The translations under genes and the position numbers were made by a program. The notes under the pieces were generated by a model. The model saw only the letters and a list, made by a program, of their open reading frames with translations. It did no database searches and was not told the origin of the DNA. From the NCBI GenBank assembly GCA_013425335.1, contig JACCLG010000045.1:1-48846 (forward strand): a stretch of 48,846 nt of DNA, given 5' to 3'. Numbering within the stretch: position 1 is the stretch's first letter; every line of letters starts with the position of its first letter. Source of the DNA: Microcaldota archaeon (GTDB lineage: Archaea; Micrarchaeota; Micrarchaeia; Burarchaeales; Fermentimicrarchaeaceae). Of this stretch, positions 35,817 through 43,390 are shown one piece after another.

Positions 35817-36805
35817 AATTCCCTGTTTATGAAGAAGTCCGCCAGCTCCAACAGTCTCTGCCTTGCCTCAGTCTGGGGCAGCTTCTCCAGTCCTTTCTTT
35901 GCTTTCACAACAAGCTTTTCTGCCTGCTTCTGGGCATATTCTGTGGAGTTATATTTCTTGAGTATATCTATTGCCTCGTTAATCTTCTGTTTATCTTTTG
36001 TCTTCTCATCAAGAATTGAAACGAGCCTTTTTTTGTCCTCGGGGGATGCTTTTTCCAGACTATGTATGACCATGAGAGTCCTCTTTCCCTCGCTGATGTC
36101 CCCGCCGATTTCCTTGCCGTATTTCTCCTCCTTCCCTATTATGTTGAGGATGTCATCCTGAATCTGGAATGCTATTCCGACAGCATTGCCGAACTCACTC
36201 AGAATCCTTCTCTGCCTCTTCTTCCCTCCCCCCAGTAATGCGCCAACCTCGCAGGAAGCGGCTATCAGTGCACCGGTCTTCCCGGCAACCATGTCACAGT
36301 AGTTCTGCTCGTTGATTCGCCACTCGTTATCTCTGTACCACTCCAGCTCTATGCCCTGCCCTTCCATAACTCTTCGGAATGCATCCGCGAGAATTCTCTG
36401 CGCCTCAACTATCTTTTTGGGCGGCATGTCAAGCATGAGGGAGGTTTCCCACACCGTTGCAAAGAGACCATCTCCAGCATTTATGGCAAGCGGTATTCCG
36501 TATATCTTGTGCAGGCAGGGCTTCCCCCTCCTCATCTCGGAGTTGTCCTCAATGTCGTCATGGGATAATGTAAAATTGTGGAACATCTCTATGGAGGCGG
36601 CAATGAGCAGCAGCTTCTTCGAGTCCCCTCCCACAGTCTCGCAGGAGAGCATGCACATCACTGGCCTGAACCTCTTCCCCTTCCTGTCAAGCAAATCCCA
36701 TATCACTCCATAAACCGCGTGGGGCTCCTTGTTTTTGGGGATGACTCTCTCCATTTCCCTTGCCACTTCCGAACCGCGCAATGCAATGTATTCCATTATG
36801 TCCAT
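35813..36805 (-). CDS. Geranylgeranyl diphosphate synthase-type isoprenyl diphosphate synthase
   Basis: A 330-residue all-helical prenyltransferase that condenses IPP with allylic diphosphates. The first Asp-rich motif is HDDIEDNSEMRRGKP (DDxxD), the second FQIQDDILNIIGKE, where the last Asp of DDxxD is Asn. GKRFRPVMCML and GKTGALIAASCEVGALL are also conserved. Phe lies five residues before the first motif, which in archaeal enzymes favours C20 products, the GGPP needed for ether lipids. Gene starts directly after lysS stops. Confidence 0.92.
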   Translation of the reverse strand: MDIMEYIALRGSEVAREMERVIPKNKEPHAVYGVIWDLLDRKGKRFRPVMCMLSCETVGGDSKKLLLIAASIEMFHNFTLSHDDIEDNSEMRRGKPCLHKIYGIPLAINAGDGLFATVWETSLMLDMPPKKIVEAQRILADAFRRVMEGQGIELEWYRDNEWRINEQNYCDMVAGKTGALIAASCEVGALLGGGKKRQRRILSEFGNAVGIAFQIQDDILNIIGKEEKYGKEIGGDISEGKRTLMVIHSLEKASPEDKKRLVSILDEKTKDKQKINEAIDILKKYNSTEYAQKQAEKLVVKAKKGLEKLPQTEARQRLLELADFFINREF

Positions 36806-38332
36806 TCACATACCCTGTAAAGTTTCCCTCACTTTACTTACTCCGACAGCCTCTATAAGCTTACCCATTCTCGGACCTTTCTCCTTGTTCAGTAAAGATT
36901 TGTAAAGCTGAGTAAACAGCTCCTCGGGCTTCATGTTGTTGTCTCTGGCAAACTCAAAAACCAAATTGTGTATCTCAATTGCATTCATCCCATCCTTAAG
37001 CCTGCCAGCAAACCCCTTGAGCAGCTCCATATCTGCCTGTTTTGTCGGCTGGAATGAGAAGCTGTACTCCTCTGGTGCGAATTCCTCTGCAATCCACTTC
37101 TCAACATACGGCTTCAGGTACATGACACCTTCCGGGTCGTGGAGCGTCTCTCCCACTTTATTCCAGTCTCCATACAACTGTTTGTACATGAGTATGTCTG
37201 CAAATGATGCTTTCCACCTCATCCTGTCTGCAGAGAGCGAGAATGCAATTCCCTTCTTTCTGTCTGCCCTGCTGAGCTCCCTGCTTGACAGATCTACTGT
37301 TGAGGCATGGGCGTAATCGTCAAACAGCCTCATGAGGTTGTATCCCGTTGGGTCAATATCCTTGTTCTCCTGTATATCTGGCCTGAAAATGGAGTATTTT
37401 ATCAATTCTGGAGGGATGAGCTGGAGTATGTCTGTCACCCCCAGGCCTATTCCTTTTGATTTGGAGTATTTCTTGCCTTTGAGGAGAATGAAGCCGAATT
37501 TATACCCGATTGGAGGCTCCTTCTGGAAGAGCTGCTTGTATACGGCAAGCACGGTATCCCACGAGCCTCCCCTTGTGTGGTGGTCAACTCCCGCACCTTC
37601 AACAGATGTGCGGAACACTTCCATCCAGGAAGGCCAGTGCAGCCTCCAAGTAAGCTTGTAATGATGGTCGGAAAGCTTGTTCTCCCCTTCATACCCGCAT
37701 CCTTTCGTATATTTGACATCCTTAACATCCTTGTATGAATATGAGCTCTCATCAAACTCTGTGACAAGCGTAGTTGCAATCCTCCCGCAGTTCTGGCATA
37801 CCGGCATAAGGGCATTCCATTCAGAAGGAAGCTCCTGCTTCAAGGAAGATTCAGAAACAACCTTTTTTGCCCCCTCGTGGTTTTTCAGGAAGAATCTCGT
37901 TATTGAATCAAACTTTCCTTCTGAGTAAAGCACATTTGCCCTCTCAAGCTTCGGATGAACCTCAAGCATCTCCATCACGTCAATTGCTTCGGAAAAGAAG
38001 TGCTCGCCGTAGGAGGAGTGGCATCCAACAGGGTCAGGCACATCGCAGAGGGGTTTCCCAAGATGCGGAGTGAGCTCCTTCTCATATTTCATTAAATTGA
38101 CAGGCACTGCATCGAAGGCATCAAATATGTCTGCTATGAAGTGGAAGTCTGTCCTGTATCCCTTGCTTCTCAGGTATTTCTCAATGGCAGAGGAAAAAAG
38201 AAACTCGCACAACGTCCCGACATGCAAGCTTCCGCTTGTGGTTATCCCCGAGGTTATAATATAAGGCTCTTCCTTCTCTGCGATAATCCTGTCGCTAAGC
38301 GTTTCAACCCAATGTCTAGGCTCTTTCTCCAT
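36806..38332 (-). CDS. lysS: Lysyl-tRNA synthetase, class I
   Basis: A 508-residue class I synthetase, the form common in archaea. The HIGH-like motif is SGSLHVGTLCEF, and the KMSKS-like motif is KYSKSKGIGLG. A Cys pair (CQNCGRIATT) and CGYEGENKLS may bind zinc. The C-terminal helical domain binds the anticodon. It sits 4 nt after the RNase Z-like gene and two genes downstream of tRNA-Lys(CUU) on the same strand, so enzyme and substrate tRNA may share a transcript. Confidence 0.96.
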   Translation of the reverse strand: MEKEPRHWVETLSDRIIAEKEEPYIITSGITTSGSLHVGTLCEFLFSSAIEKYLRSKGYRTDFHFIADIFDAFDAVPVNLMKYEKELTPHLGKPLCDVPDPVGCHSSYGEHFFSEAIDVMEMLEVHPKLERANVLYSEGKFDSITRFFLKNHEGAKKVVSESSLKQELPSEWNALMPVCQNCGRIATTLVTEFDESSYSYKDVKDVKYTKGCGYEGENKLSDHHYKLTWRLHWPSWMEVFRTSVEGAGVDHHTRGGSWDTVLAVYKQLFQKEPPIGYKFGFILLKGKKYSKSKGIGLGVTDILQLIPPELIKYSIFRPDIQENKDIDPTGYNLMRLFDDYAHASTVDLSSRELSRADRKKGIAFSLSADRMRWKASFADILMYKQLYGDWNKVGETLHDPEGVMYLKPYVEKWIAEEFAPEEYSFSFQPTKQADMELLKGFAGRLKDGMNAIEIHNLVFEFARDNNMKPEELFTQLYKSLLNKEKGPRMGKLIEAVGVSKVRETLQGM

Positions 38333-38336
38333 ATAA

Positions 38337-39089
38337 TCACAACTTTACCCTCATGAATTCTTTTGAGGCAAAGGTATTCTTAAAAATTCCCTTGGCAGCT
38401 TCCACCATGCCTGAAATTGTCTTGTCGTCATACTCCGGGTTGAAGTGGAAGAGGAAGAGTCCCTTTGCACCTGCCTCCTTTGCAATTCTGGCAGCCCCTT
38501 TCGGAGAGGAATGACCCGTGTTTATCTTCACTCCTTTCAAATCCTCATCCGAGAAATACGTCTCATGCACGAGCACGTCGCAGTTCCTTGCGAGCTGCAC
38601 TGTTGCCTTGCAGGGCAAGGTGTCCGTGGCATAAACGAAGCTCCTCCCCCCATTCTCAATCCTTATGCCGAGCACAGGGTCTGCATGCTCAAGATGCGCA
38701 GTCTTCACAACCGAGTCGAATATCCTCTGCTCTCTCTTCAGCTCCTTGAACCCGACTTTCACATTGAAGAGGGGAGAGTCAAAGTAATAGGGATAAATCG
38801 GCTTCCTCATTATCCTGTCCACGGCTTTCTTGACACCCTTCTCTCCGTATATTGTGAGCTCCTTTCCCTTTATGATTTTCTGAAAAGCGGTTATGCCGAG
38901 TATATGGTCAAGGTGGAAATGGGAGAGCAGAACGCATGTCGGTTTTCTGAAATTGGCATACTCGTCCAGCCAGTATATTCCAGTTCCCGCGTCTAGGAGG
39001 TAGTTGCCTCCCCTTGTCTCAACAAGCACGCAGGCAGTCTGCCCTTTTTTTGGATACCAGCCCCTTGTTCCAAGAAAAGTTATTTCCAT
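38337..39089 (-). CDS. RNase Z-like metallo-beta-lactamase-fold protein
   Basis: A 250-residue MBL-fold protein. It opens MEITFLGTRGWYPKKGQTAC and has the zinc motif LLSHFHLDHILGI (HxHxDH), then HLEHADPVLGIRIE, FVYATDTLP and GHSSPKGAARIAKEAGAKGL, LFHFNPEYDD. This is the RNase Z layout (COG1234-like), but it is shorter than usual archaeal RNase Z and no tRNA-binding exosite arm is clear, so another MBL hydrolase is possible. It starts 14 nt after tRNA-Lys, making a tRNA 3'-processing role attractive; that is inference. Confidence 0.85.
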   Translation of the reverse strand: MEITFLGTRGWYPKKGQTACVLVETRGGNYLLDAGTGIYWLDEYANFRKPTCVLLSHFHLDHILGITAFQKIIKGKELTIYGEKGVKKAVDRIMRKPIYPYYFDSPLFNVKVGFKELKREQRIFDSVVKTAHLEHADPVLGIRIENGGRSFVYATDTLPCKATVQLARNCDVLVHETYFSDEDLKGVKINTGHSSPKGAARIAKEAGAKGLFLFHFNPEYDDKTISGMVEAAKGIFKNTFASKEFMRVKL

Positions 39090-39103
39090 ATAATCACAAG
39101 AAG

Positions 39104-39191
39104 CGGGCCCGGCGCGATTTGAACGCGCGACCTATTGGTTAAGAGCTTCGGCCGATAGTCAACCGCTCTGGCCAAGCTGAGCTACGGGCCC
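39104..39191 (-). tRNA. tRNA-Lys(CUU) with a 13-nt intron at position 30/31
   Basis: On the minus strand the acceptor stem is GGGCCCG/CGGGCCC, then U8 A9, D stem GCUC/GAGC, T arm GCGCG-TTCAAAT-CGCGC, discriminator G and no CCA. Read straight, the anticodon arm does not fold. Removing 13 nt (39147-39159) gives stem GUUGG/CCAAU with loop CUCUUAA, anticodon CUU, so lysine. Mature length 75 nt. Discriminator G and acceptor sequence fit archaeal tRNA-Lys. It lies just upstream of the RNase Z-like gene and lysS. Confidence 0.9.
39147..39159 (-). other. Non-canonical tRNA intron (30/31) with bulge-helix-bulge
   Basis: The intron is ACUAUCGGCCGAA on the minus strand. The junctions form a bulge-helix-bulge: outer pairs AGAG/CUCU, bulges UG|A and AA|G, and central helix CGGU/GCCG (one G-U pair). 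The central helix uses D-stem base 25 and bases 26-28, so this splice site lies in the anticodon stem, not at 37/38. Confidence 0.82.
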
Positions 39192-39235
39192 GCAGGATGA
39201 TATTTATAGCCAATAGAATATAAAAGTTTGACTAT
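39192..39235. promoter_or_regulatory. Overlapping promoters of tRNA-Lys and trm56
   Basis: In this 44-bp spacer, the minus strand has TTTTATATTC about 29 nt before the tRNA 5' end. The plus strand has TATTTATAG (39200-39208), centred about 32 nt before trm56 ATG 39236. The two promoters overlap completely. Confidence 0.5.
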
Positions 39236-39751
39236 ATGATTGCTGTTTTGAGACTGGGGCACAGAATTGGGAGAGATGTCAGGATAACAACACACATATG
39301 CCTTGCAGCGAGAGCGTTGGGTGCAGATAAAGTATTCCTTTCTGGCGAGAAGGATGAAGCCGTCATAAAGAGCATTGACGGGGTTGTCAAAAGATGGGGC
39401 GGGAAGTTTGAGGTTGAGTACAGGAAGGACTGGCGTGCCGTCATGAAGGGCTGGAAGGGCAAAACCGTGCATCTCACAATGTATGGCGAGCGTTTGAATG
39501 ACAAGCTAGGGGTTCTGAGAAAAGAGAGGGATCTGCTTGTTATTGTTGGTGCTGAGAAGGTGCCGTCCGAAGTATACAGGAATGCTGATTTCAACATATC
39601 TGTTTCCGGGCAGCCCCATTCGGAAGTGGCTGCTTTGGCCGTCTTCCTGGACAGGCTTTTTGAGGGAAAAGAGCTTGAAAAGGGGTTTCCAGGAGCAAAA
39701 TTGAGGGTGGTGCCCCAGGCGCACGGCAAGCTTACTGAAGAGAAGGACTGA
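39236..39751 (+). CDS. trm56: tRNA (cytidine-56-2'-O)-methyltransferase aTrm56
   Basis: A 171-residue SPOUT-family enzyme that methylates the ribose of C56 in the T loop of archaeal tRNAs, using SAM bound in a trefoil knot. The N terminus MIAVLRLGHRIGRDVRITTH, followed by ICLAARALGADKVFLSG, is the family signature. The knot region is DLLVIVGAEKVPSEVY and NISVSGQPHSEVAALAVFLD. Divergent from tRNA-Lys. Confidence 0.94.
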   Translation: MIAVLRLGHRIGRDVRITTHICLAARALGADKVFLSGEKDEAVIKSIDGVVKRWGGKFEVEYRKDWRAVMKGWKGKTVHLTMYGERLNDKLGVLRKERDLLVIVGAEKVPSEVYRNADFNISVSGQPHSEVAALAVFLDRLFEGKELEKGFPGAKLRVVPQAHGKLTEEKD

Positions 39752-39772
39752 TTTCAGCAAAAACAGCGTTAA

Positions 39773-39784
39773 GGATATATATTC
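39773..39784 (+). promoter_or_regulatory. TATA box of the TFE gene
   Basis: GGATATATATTC is centred 26 nt before ATG 39804, the distance expected for a leaderless mRNA. No Shine-Dalgarno is seen. This supports the upstream ATG and hence the basic N-terminal extension being translated. Confidence 0.6.
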
Positions 39785-39803
39785 TCTCGTCCATAATTAT
39801 ACC

Positions 39804-40436
39804 ATGAAGATGAGGAGGCGCAAGGTGCGCTCCAGAGCCAGGAAGCCAGCTTCAAGGAAAAAGGTGGCTGTTGCAAGGAAACACGGGATAAGAGTTGTCA
39901 AGAGAATTGCAAGAAAAGCTGCCAGAAAAGTGCTGAGAGAGGCGAGACCGGTTAGAAAGAAAAAAGTCGGGAGAAGTGCTATTTCGGGAAAGCTTGCCGA
40001 GGAGCATGTGAGGAATCTGATTATGGAGATTGCCGGCGAGAAGGCCCTTTCTGTTGCAGAAGCTTTGGAGGAGCCGCTCAGTGATGAGGATTTGGCAAGC
40101 TCCTGCAAGATAAAAGTGAGCGAGGTGAGGGCAGTCCTGAACAAGCTGCATTCCTATGGGTTAACTTCCTACGAGAGGAGCAGGGACAAGGAGAGCGGCT
40201 GGTATTCCTACGTATGGAGGCTTTCACTGGGTGATATTAACAAGATTCTTGAGAAAAAGAAGGAGGTTGTTGCTGTCAGCGGCTTGGATGAGAGCTTTGA
40301 TTTCTACACCTGCTCTGCCTGCAAGAAAGGCGAGGGAGTTATGATTCCTTTCGAAGTTGCATTTGAGAACAGGTTCAAGTGCCTGGACTGCGGGGCTCCT
40401 CTTATTTTTGTTGAGAAGAGAGTAATGCCTAAATAA
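39804..40436 (+). CDS. tfe: Transcription factor E (TFE alpha) with basic N-terminal extension
   Basis: A 210-residue general transcription factor that helps RNA polymerase open promoters. The winged helix (about 65-150) has IMEIAGEKALSVAEAL, SDEDLASSCKIKVSEVRAVL and NKLHSYGLTSYERSRDKESG with WYSYVW. A linker helix is followed by a zinc ribbon, CSACKKGEG and CLDCGAPL, about 170-200. The first about 57 residues are extra: Arg/Lys-rich (RRRKVRSRARKPASRKK and similar) and histone-tail-like. Usual TFE begins near the winged helix. The leaderless promoter at 39773 supports the long form. Confidence 0.92.
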   Translation: MKMRRRKVRSRARKPASRKKVAVARKHGIRVVKRIARKAARKVLREARPVRKKKVGRSAISGKLAEEHVRNLIMEIAGEKALSVAEALEEPLSDEDLASSCKIKVSEVRAVLNKLHSYGLTSYERSRDKESGWYSYVWRLSLGDINKILEKKKEVVAVSGLDESFDFYTCSACKKGEGVMIPFEVAFENRFKCLDCGAPLIFVEKRVMPK

Positions 40437-40457
40437 GTTTTGTTCCATAATTCTACT

Positions 40458-41318
40458 ATGAATCTGCTTTTGAAGTACAAGCTCCCGAAGAATGTTGTTG
40501 CCCATTCCAAGAAAGTTGCAAAGATTGCTGTTGAGGTTGCATGCGAGCTGAAAAGGAATGGGTTTGGGGTTGATTTGGAGCTTGTTGAGAGGGGGGCTTT
40601 GCTTCATGATATCGGGAGGAGCGTCACCCACGGGCTTGACCATGGCTACTTCGGCGGTAAAATATTGAGGAAAGAAGATGGAGGGGGGGAGGTTGCGAGA
40701 ATTGCAGAGAGGCATGTACTCGGGGGGATAAGCAAGGAAGAAGCAGAGCTGATGGGTTTGCCTGCAAAGGATTTCATTCCCAAAACAATTGAGGAGAAGA
40801 TTGTTTGCTACGCCGATAAACTGTCAGATAGGAATAAAATAGAGAGGATTGAAAAGAAGCTTGGAAGGAACGCTGCTTTTGACAGGATGATTAAACTGAT
40901 TCAAGAGGTTGATTCCATGAGGGGAAGAGTGCAGGAGCTTAACGTTTATGCGGTTGTGAGGGATTCCAAGGGGAGGATTCTTGTCATGAAGAGAAGGGAG
41001 CCAAAAATATGGGAGTTTCCAGGTGGCGGGGTGGAGTGGGGCGAGTCTCCCGAAAAGGCTGTGAGGAGAGAGGTGAAAGAGGAGACGGACTTGAAAATCA
41101 AGAGGATGAAGCTGCTCTGCACAAGCTCCAAGGTTTACAAGAAGGGGAGAATTACAAAGCATTCTGTTTACATTGCTTTTGAGGGGAGAGGGGAGGGGAA
41201 AGTCAAGTTTGGCGTGGAGCACAGCATTGCAATGTGGGCTGATTTGAAGAGGATAAGAAAATTGAAGCTGGGTTTGAACGTCGAGCCAATCGTCGGATTT
41301 TTAAATGTTGATAGGTAG
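40458..41318 (+). CDS. HD-domain phosphohydrolase fused to a Nudix hydrolase
   Basis: A 286-residue two-domain protein. Residues about 1-150 are an HD domain of the archaeal TIGR00295-like type: LPKNVVAHSKKVAKIAVEVA, ERGALLHDIGRSVTHGLDHG and YFGGKIL, with KIVCYADKLSDRNK. Residues about 160-286 are Nudix: VYAVVRDSKGRILVMKRREP, then GGVEWGESPEKAVRREVKEETDL, a complete Nudix box. ATG 40458 is used; TTG 40440 is the alternative. The fusion joins two nucleotide-type phosphohydrolases; substrate unknown. The initiator tRNA promoter sits in its 3' end. Confidence 0.88.
   Translation: MNLLLKYKLPKNVVAHSKKVAKIAVEVACELKRNGFGVDLELVERGALLHDIGRSVTHGLDHGYFGGKILRKEDGGGEVARIAERHVLGGISKEEAELMGLPAKDFIPKTIEEKIVCYADKLSDRNKIERIEKKLGRNAAFDRMIKLIQEVDSMRGRVQELNVYAVVRDSKGRILVMKRREPKIWEFPGGGVEWGESPEKAVRREVKEETDLKIKRMKLLCTSSKVYKKGRITKHSVYIAFEGRGEGKVKFGVEHSIAMWADLKRIRKLKLGLNVEPIVGFLNVDR
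41297..41305 (+). promoter_or_regulatory. TATA box of initiator tRNA gene
   Basis: ATTTTTAAATG around 41297-41305 lies about 30 nt before the tRNA 5' end at 41331. It is inside the last codons of the HD-Nudix gene. Confidence 0.45.
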
Positions 41319-41330
41319 AATATACTCTGA

Positions 41331-41420
41331 AGCGGGGTAGGGTAGTATGGAGTGCCCGCTGGGCTCATAACTCTTTAGTGTGAAACCCAGAGATCCGTGG
41401 TTCAAATCCACGCCCCGCTA
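41331..41420 (+). tRNA. Initiator tRNA-Met(CAU) with a 15-nt intron
   Basis: Acceptor stem AGCGGGG/CCCCGCT with A1-U72, D stem GGGU/GCCC, anticodon stem CUGGG/CCCAG, loop CUCAUAA after removal of 15 nt, T arm CGTGG-TTCAAAT-CCACG, discriminator A and no CCA. The A1-U72 pair and the three G-C pairs closing the anticodon stem mark it as initiator rather than elongator. Mature length 75 nt. It is followed 62 nt later by a KaiC-like ATPase gene. Confidence 0.94.
41370..41384 (+). other. Canonical 37/38 intron in initiator tRNA
   Basis: A run of A residues leaves the exact junction ambiguous by one base; either choice gives the same mature loop. With splicing at 37/38 the bulges are UA|A and AA|A, and the central helix is CUCA/UGUG with one U-U mismatch. 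The intron caps with a two-pair stem (CU/AG) and a CUUU loop. Confidence 0.8.
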
Positions 41421-41430
41421 CTTCTTACAT

Positions 41431-41477
41431 AAAGTTATAAATACTCTCACCCTCTAATCTCTCTCATTAATGAGGTG
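41431..41477 (+). promoter_or_regulatory. TATA box and Shine-Dalgarno of KaiC-like gene
   Basis: AAAGTTATAAATACTC (41431-41446) supplies a TATA box, and GAGGTGG (41471-41477) lies 5 nt before ATG 41483. The gene should be well translated and is separately promoted from the tRNA. Confidence 0.6.
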
Positions 41478-41482
41478 GGGAA

Positions 41483-42202
41483 ATGGCGTTCAAAAGAGTT
41501 GCAACTGGGATTGAGGAGCTGGACAAGATAGTTGAGGGCGGGTTCCCTGAGGGTTCCGCAATACTTGTGAAAGGTTCCCCCGGTACTTTGAAGACAATCT
41601 TGGGCTTGCAATTCCTTTACAACGGGGCAAAGCAGTACAAGGAGAAGGGAACGTACGTCAGCTTCACGCAGAGTGAGGAGAGCCTTATACAGCAGGCGGA
41701 GATGTTTGGGTGGGATTTCAAGAATCTTCCAGTAGAGTTCAAAAACTATGATATAACGCGGGAGCCTGATTTGGAGGGAATGGTTGTTTCCGATATAAAG
41801 ACGTTCAAGCCCGCCAGAGTTGTGGTCGATTCTCTTACATCATTCCTGAGCAAGCTTCCCCTGAGCAGGGAGGAGTTTGTGAATGACCAGATATTCGAGG
41901 CATTGAAGAAAGTGGGCGGCATACCCATATCCGAAGACATGCTGCTGAGGGCATTGACAACGAGGTTCATAAGGAGGATGAGGGAGGCAGACGCGAGCAC
42001 AGTGATGTATATTTACGAGGAGAGAACGTTTGAGAGCGCCAAGGAAACCTGTGAGTACCTTGTGGATGGAGTTGTGAAGATGTCGAAGATAGAGGCGCTT
42101 GGCAAAAGAACGATGGTAGTGGAGAAGATGAGGCTGACCAAGCACGACTTCCTCGCAAGGACGATAAGTGTGGGGCCGAAGGGAATTGTAGTGGAGAAGT
42201 AA
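41483..42202 (+). CDS. KaiC-like RecA-fold protein with altered Walker A
   Basis: A 239-residue single-domain KaiC/RAD55-type protein. It starts FKRVATGIEELDKIVEGGFP. The Walker A is GSPGTLKT (31-38), with Leu where the invariant Gly of GKT usually stands. The rest is intact: YVSFTQSEESLIQQAEMFGW (Glu-rich catalytic segment), KPARVVVDSLTSFL (Walker B) and HDFLARTISVGPKGIVVE at the C terminus. Such proteins often act in signalling. The Leu may reduce ATP binding. Its stop abuts that of the convergent GG-reductase gene. Confidence 0.88.
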   Translation: MAFKRVATGIEELDKIVEGGFPEGSAILVKGSPGTLKTILGLQFLYNGAKQYKEKGTYVSFTQSEESLIQQAEMFGWDFKNLPVEFKNYDITREPDLEGMVVSDIKTFKPARVVVDSLTSFLSKLPLSREEFVNDQIFEALKKVGGIPISEDMLLRALTTRFIRRMREADASTVMYIYEERTFESAKETCEYLVDGVVKMSKIEALGKRTMVVEKMRLTKHDFLARTISVGPKGIVVEK

Positions 42203-43276
42203 TTACAAATTAAAAATCCTGCTCTTTTTTTTCATATAATCTTGTAAGTTATCTATATTTTTGTATATTGCAATTAGGGATTCATAATCCTGATTTGTCA
42301 TTTTTTGTATCATTGATCTGGCTTTTAAACCTTCTTTCAGCTCTTGTAAAAATGAATTTTTCCACAATTGGTCATAGTCGTATTTCTCAAGAATGGAATT
42401 TGCTGCGAAATAGCCTGAGAGCAGAGCATATCTAAATCCGAATCCCTTTGAGGCTTCGCCAAAACCCGCTGCTTCGCCTATGTAATACTTGCCTTTTATG
42501 ATTGCTGTCTTTGGTAGAAAATAGTCGGATATATAAGAGAAATGACTTAGTTCTGTTGCACCATCTATAATTTCGGAAAGTATTTTGTTTTCTTTTAATG
42601 CCTTTCCGAAAATTTTAGGCATTTCTTTAAATTTGGAGACATCAAATCCTACAGAGGCTATTGTAACGCTCTCTTTGAAAGGAGCGACATATAGGTAACC
42701 TTGAGGTGCATAGTTCATATCATAGAAAATGTATATTGTATTGTTTTCAATGCTTGCGTCTACAAAGTTAGCACCATATCCAAACTTACAAGGATAATCC
42801 CCCGCAGTACCTGACCCTACGCGGCTATAAGGCGCCTCGCCAAGCCCCGTAATCTTTACGTCTCTGGCACCAGTTGCTATTACGTCCACATCTTCAAAAT
42901 CTGCTGCTTTACCGAATATGAATTCAACCCCATTATTTTTGCACCTTTCATATAAGTTTGCTTCAATACTTTCTGATGATTTCCCCCGCAGTACATTATA
43001 AAAAAGTGGTTTTTTGGATTTTAGAGTTTGGCAATTAAGCGACGGCGAGAATTTTTTACTTGTATAGATTGGGTAAAGGGAGACATTCTTAAACCCTATT
43101 TCTTTTAATTCTTCATTAAAATCCTTTTGAGTATTGTACGCTCTAACTGCAAAAACACTTTGCCCAAATTTAGCCCCTAAGTCTTTAGACTTCTCGAAGA
43201 CTGTAACTTCCTGCGACTCCGATAATTTAGCTGCACATGAAAGACCAGAAATGCCTGCACCTGCTATTTTTGTCAT
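42203..43276 (-). CDS. Geranylgeranyl reductase family flavoprotein
   Basis: A 357-residue FAD protein. The dinucleotide loop is IAGAGISGLSCAAKL followed by VTVFEKS. The second FAD segment is YYIGEAAGFGEASKGFGFRY, and the membrane-lipid reductase family pattern continues ALLSGYFAANSILE. Relatives reduce the double bonds of geranylgeranyl chains in archaeal lipids (archaeol synthesis) or in chlorophyll side chains (ChlP/BchP). The order UbiA, V4R, GG-reductase on one strand suggests a prenylated product as substrate. TATA-like ATTTATTTATATG lies upstream (about 43310-43322). Confidence 0.85.
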   Translation of the reverse strand: MTKIAGAGISGLSCAAKLSESQEVTVFEKSKDLGAKFGQSVFAVRAYNTQKDFNEELKEIGFKNVSLYPIYTSKKFSPSLNCQTLKSKKPLFYNVLRGKSSESIEANLYERCKNNGVEFIFGKAADFEDVDVIATGARDVKITGLGEAPYSRVGSGTAGDYPCKFGYGANFVDASIENNTIYIFYDMNYAPQGYLYVAPFKESVTIASVGFDVSKFKEMPKIFGKALKENKILSEIIDGATELSHFSYISDYFLPKTAIIKGKYYIGEAAGFGEASKGFGFRYALLSGYFAANSILEKYDYDQLWKNSFLQELKEGLKARSMIQKMTNQDYESLIAIYKNIDNLQDYMKKKSRIFNL

Positions 43277-43390
43277 AAAAATTCTTTGGATATCTATTCT
43301 TAACCTCTATATTTATTTATATGTTATTAAAGCCGGTACTATGTTAGAATTTTGGGTATTGCATTCAGTGAGCAAAAATAGTGTGATAGA

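Noticed and set aside
39121-39170. Reading the tRNA at 39104-39191 as a class II tRNA (Leu/Ser) with a long variable arm
   Set aside because: No 5-bp anticodon stem forms in that reading. Removing 13 nt gives a perfect class I tRNA-Lys with a bulge-helix-bulge.
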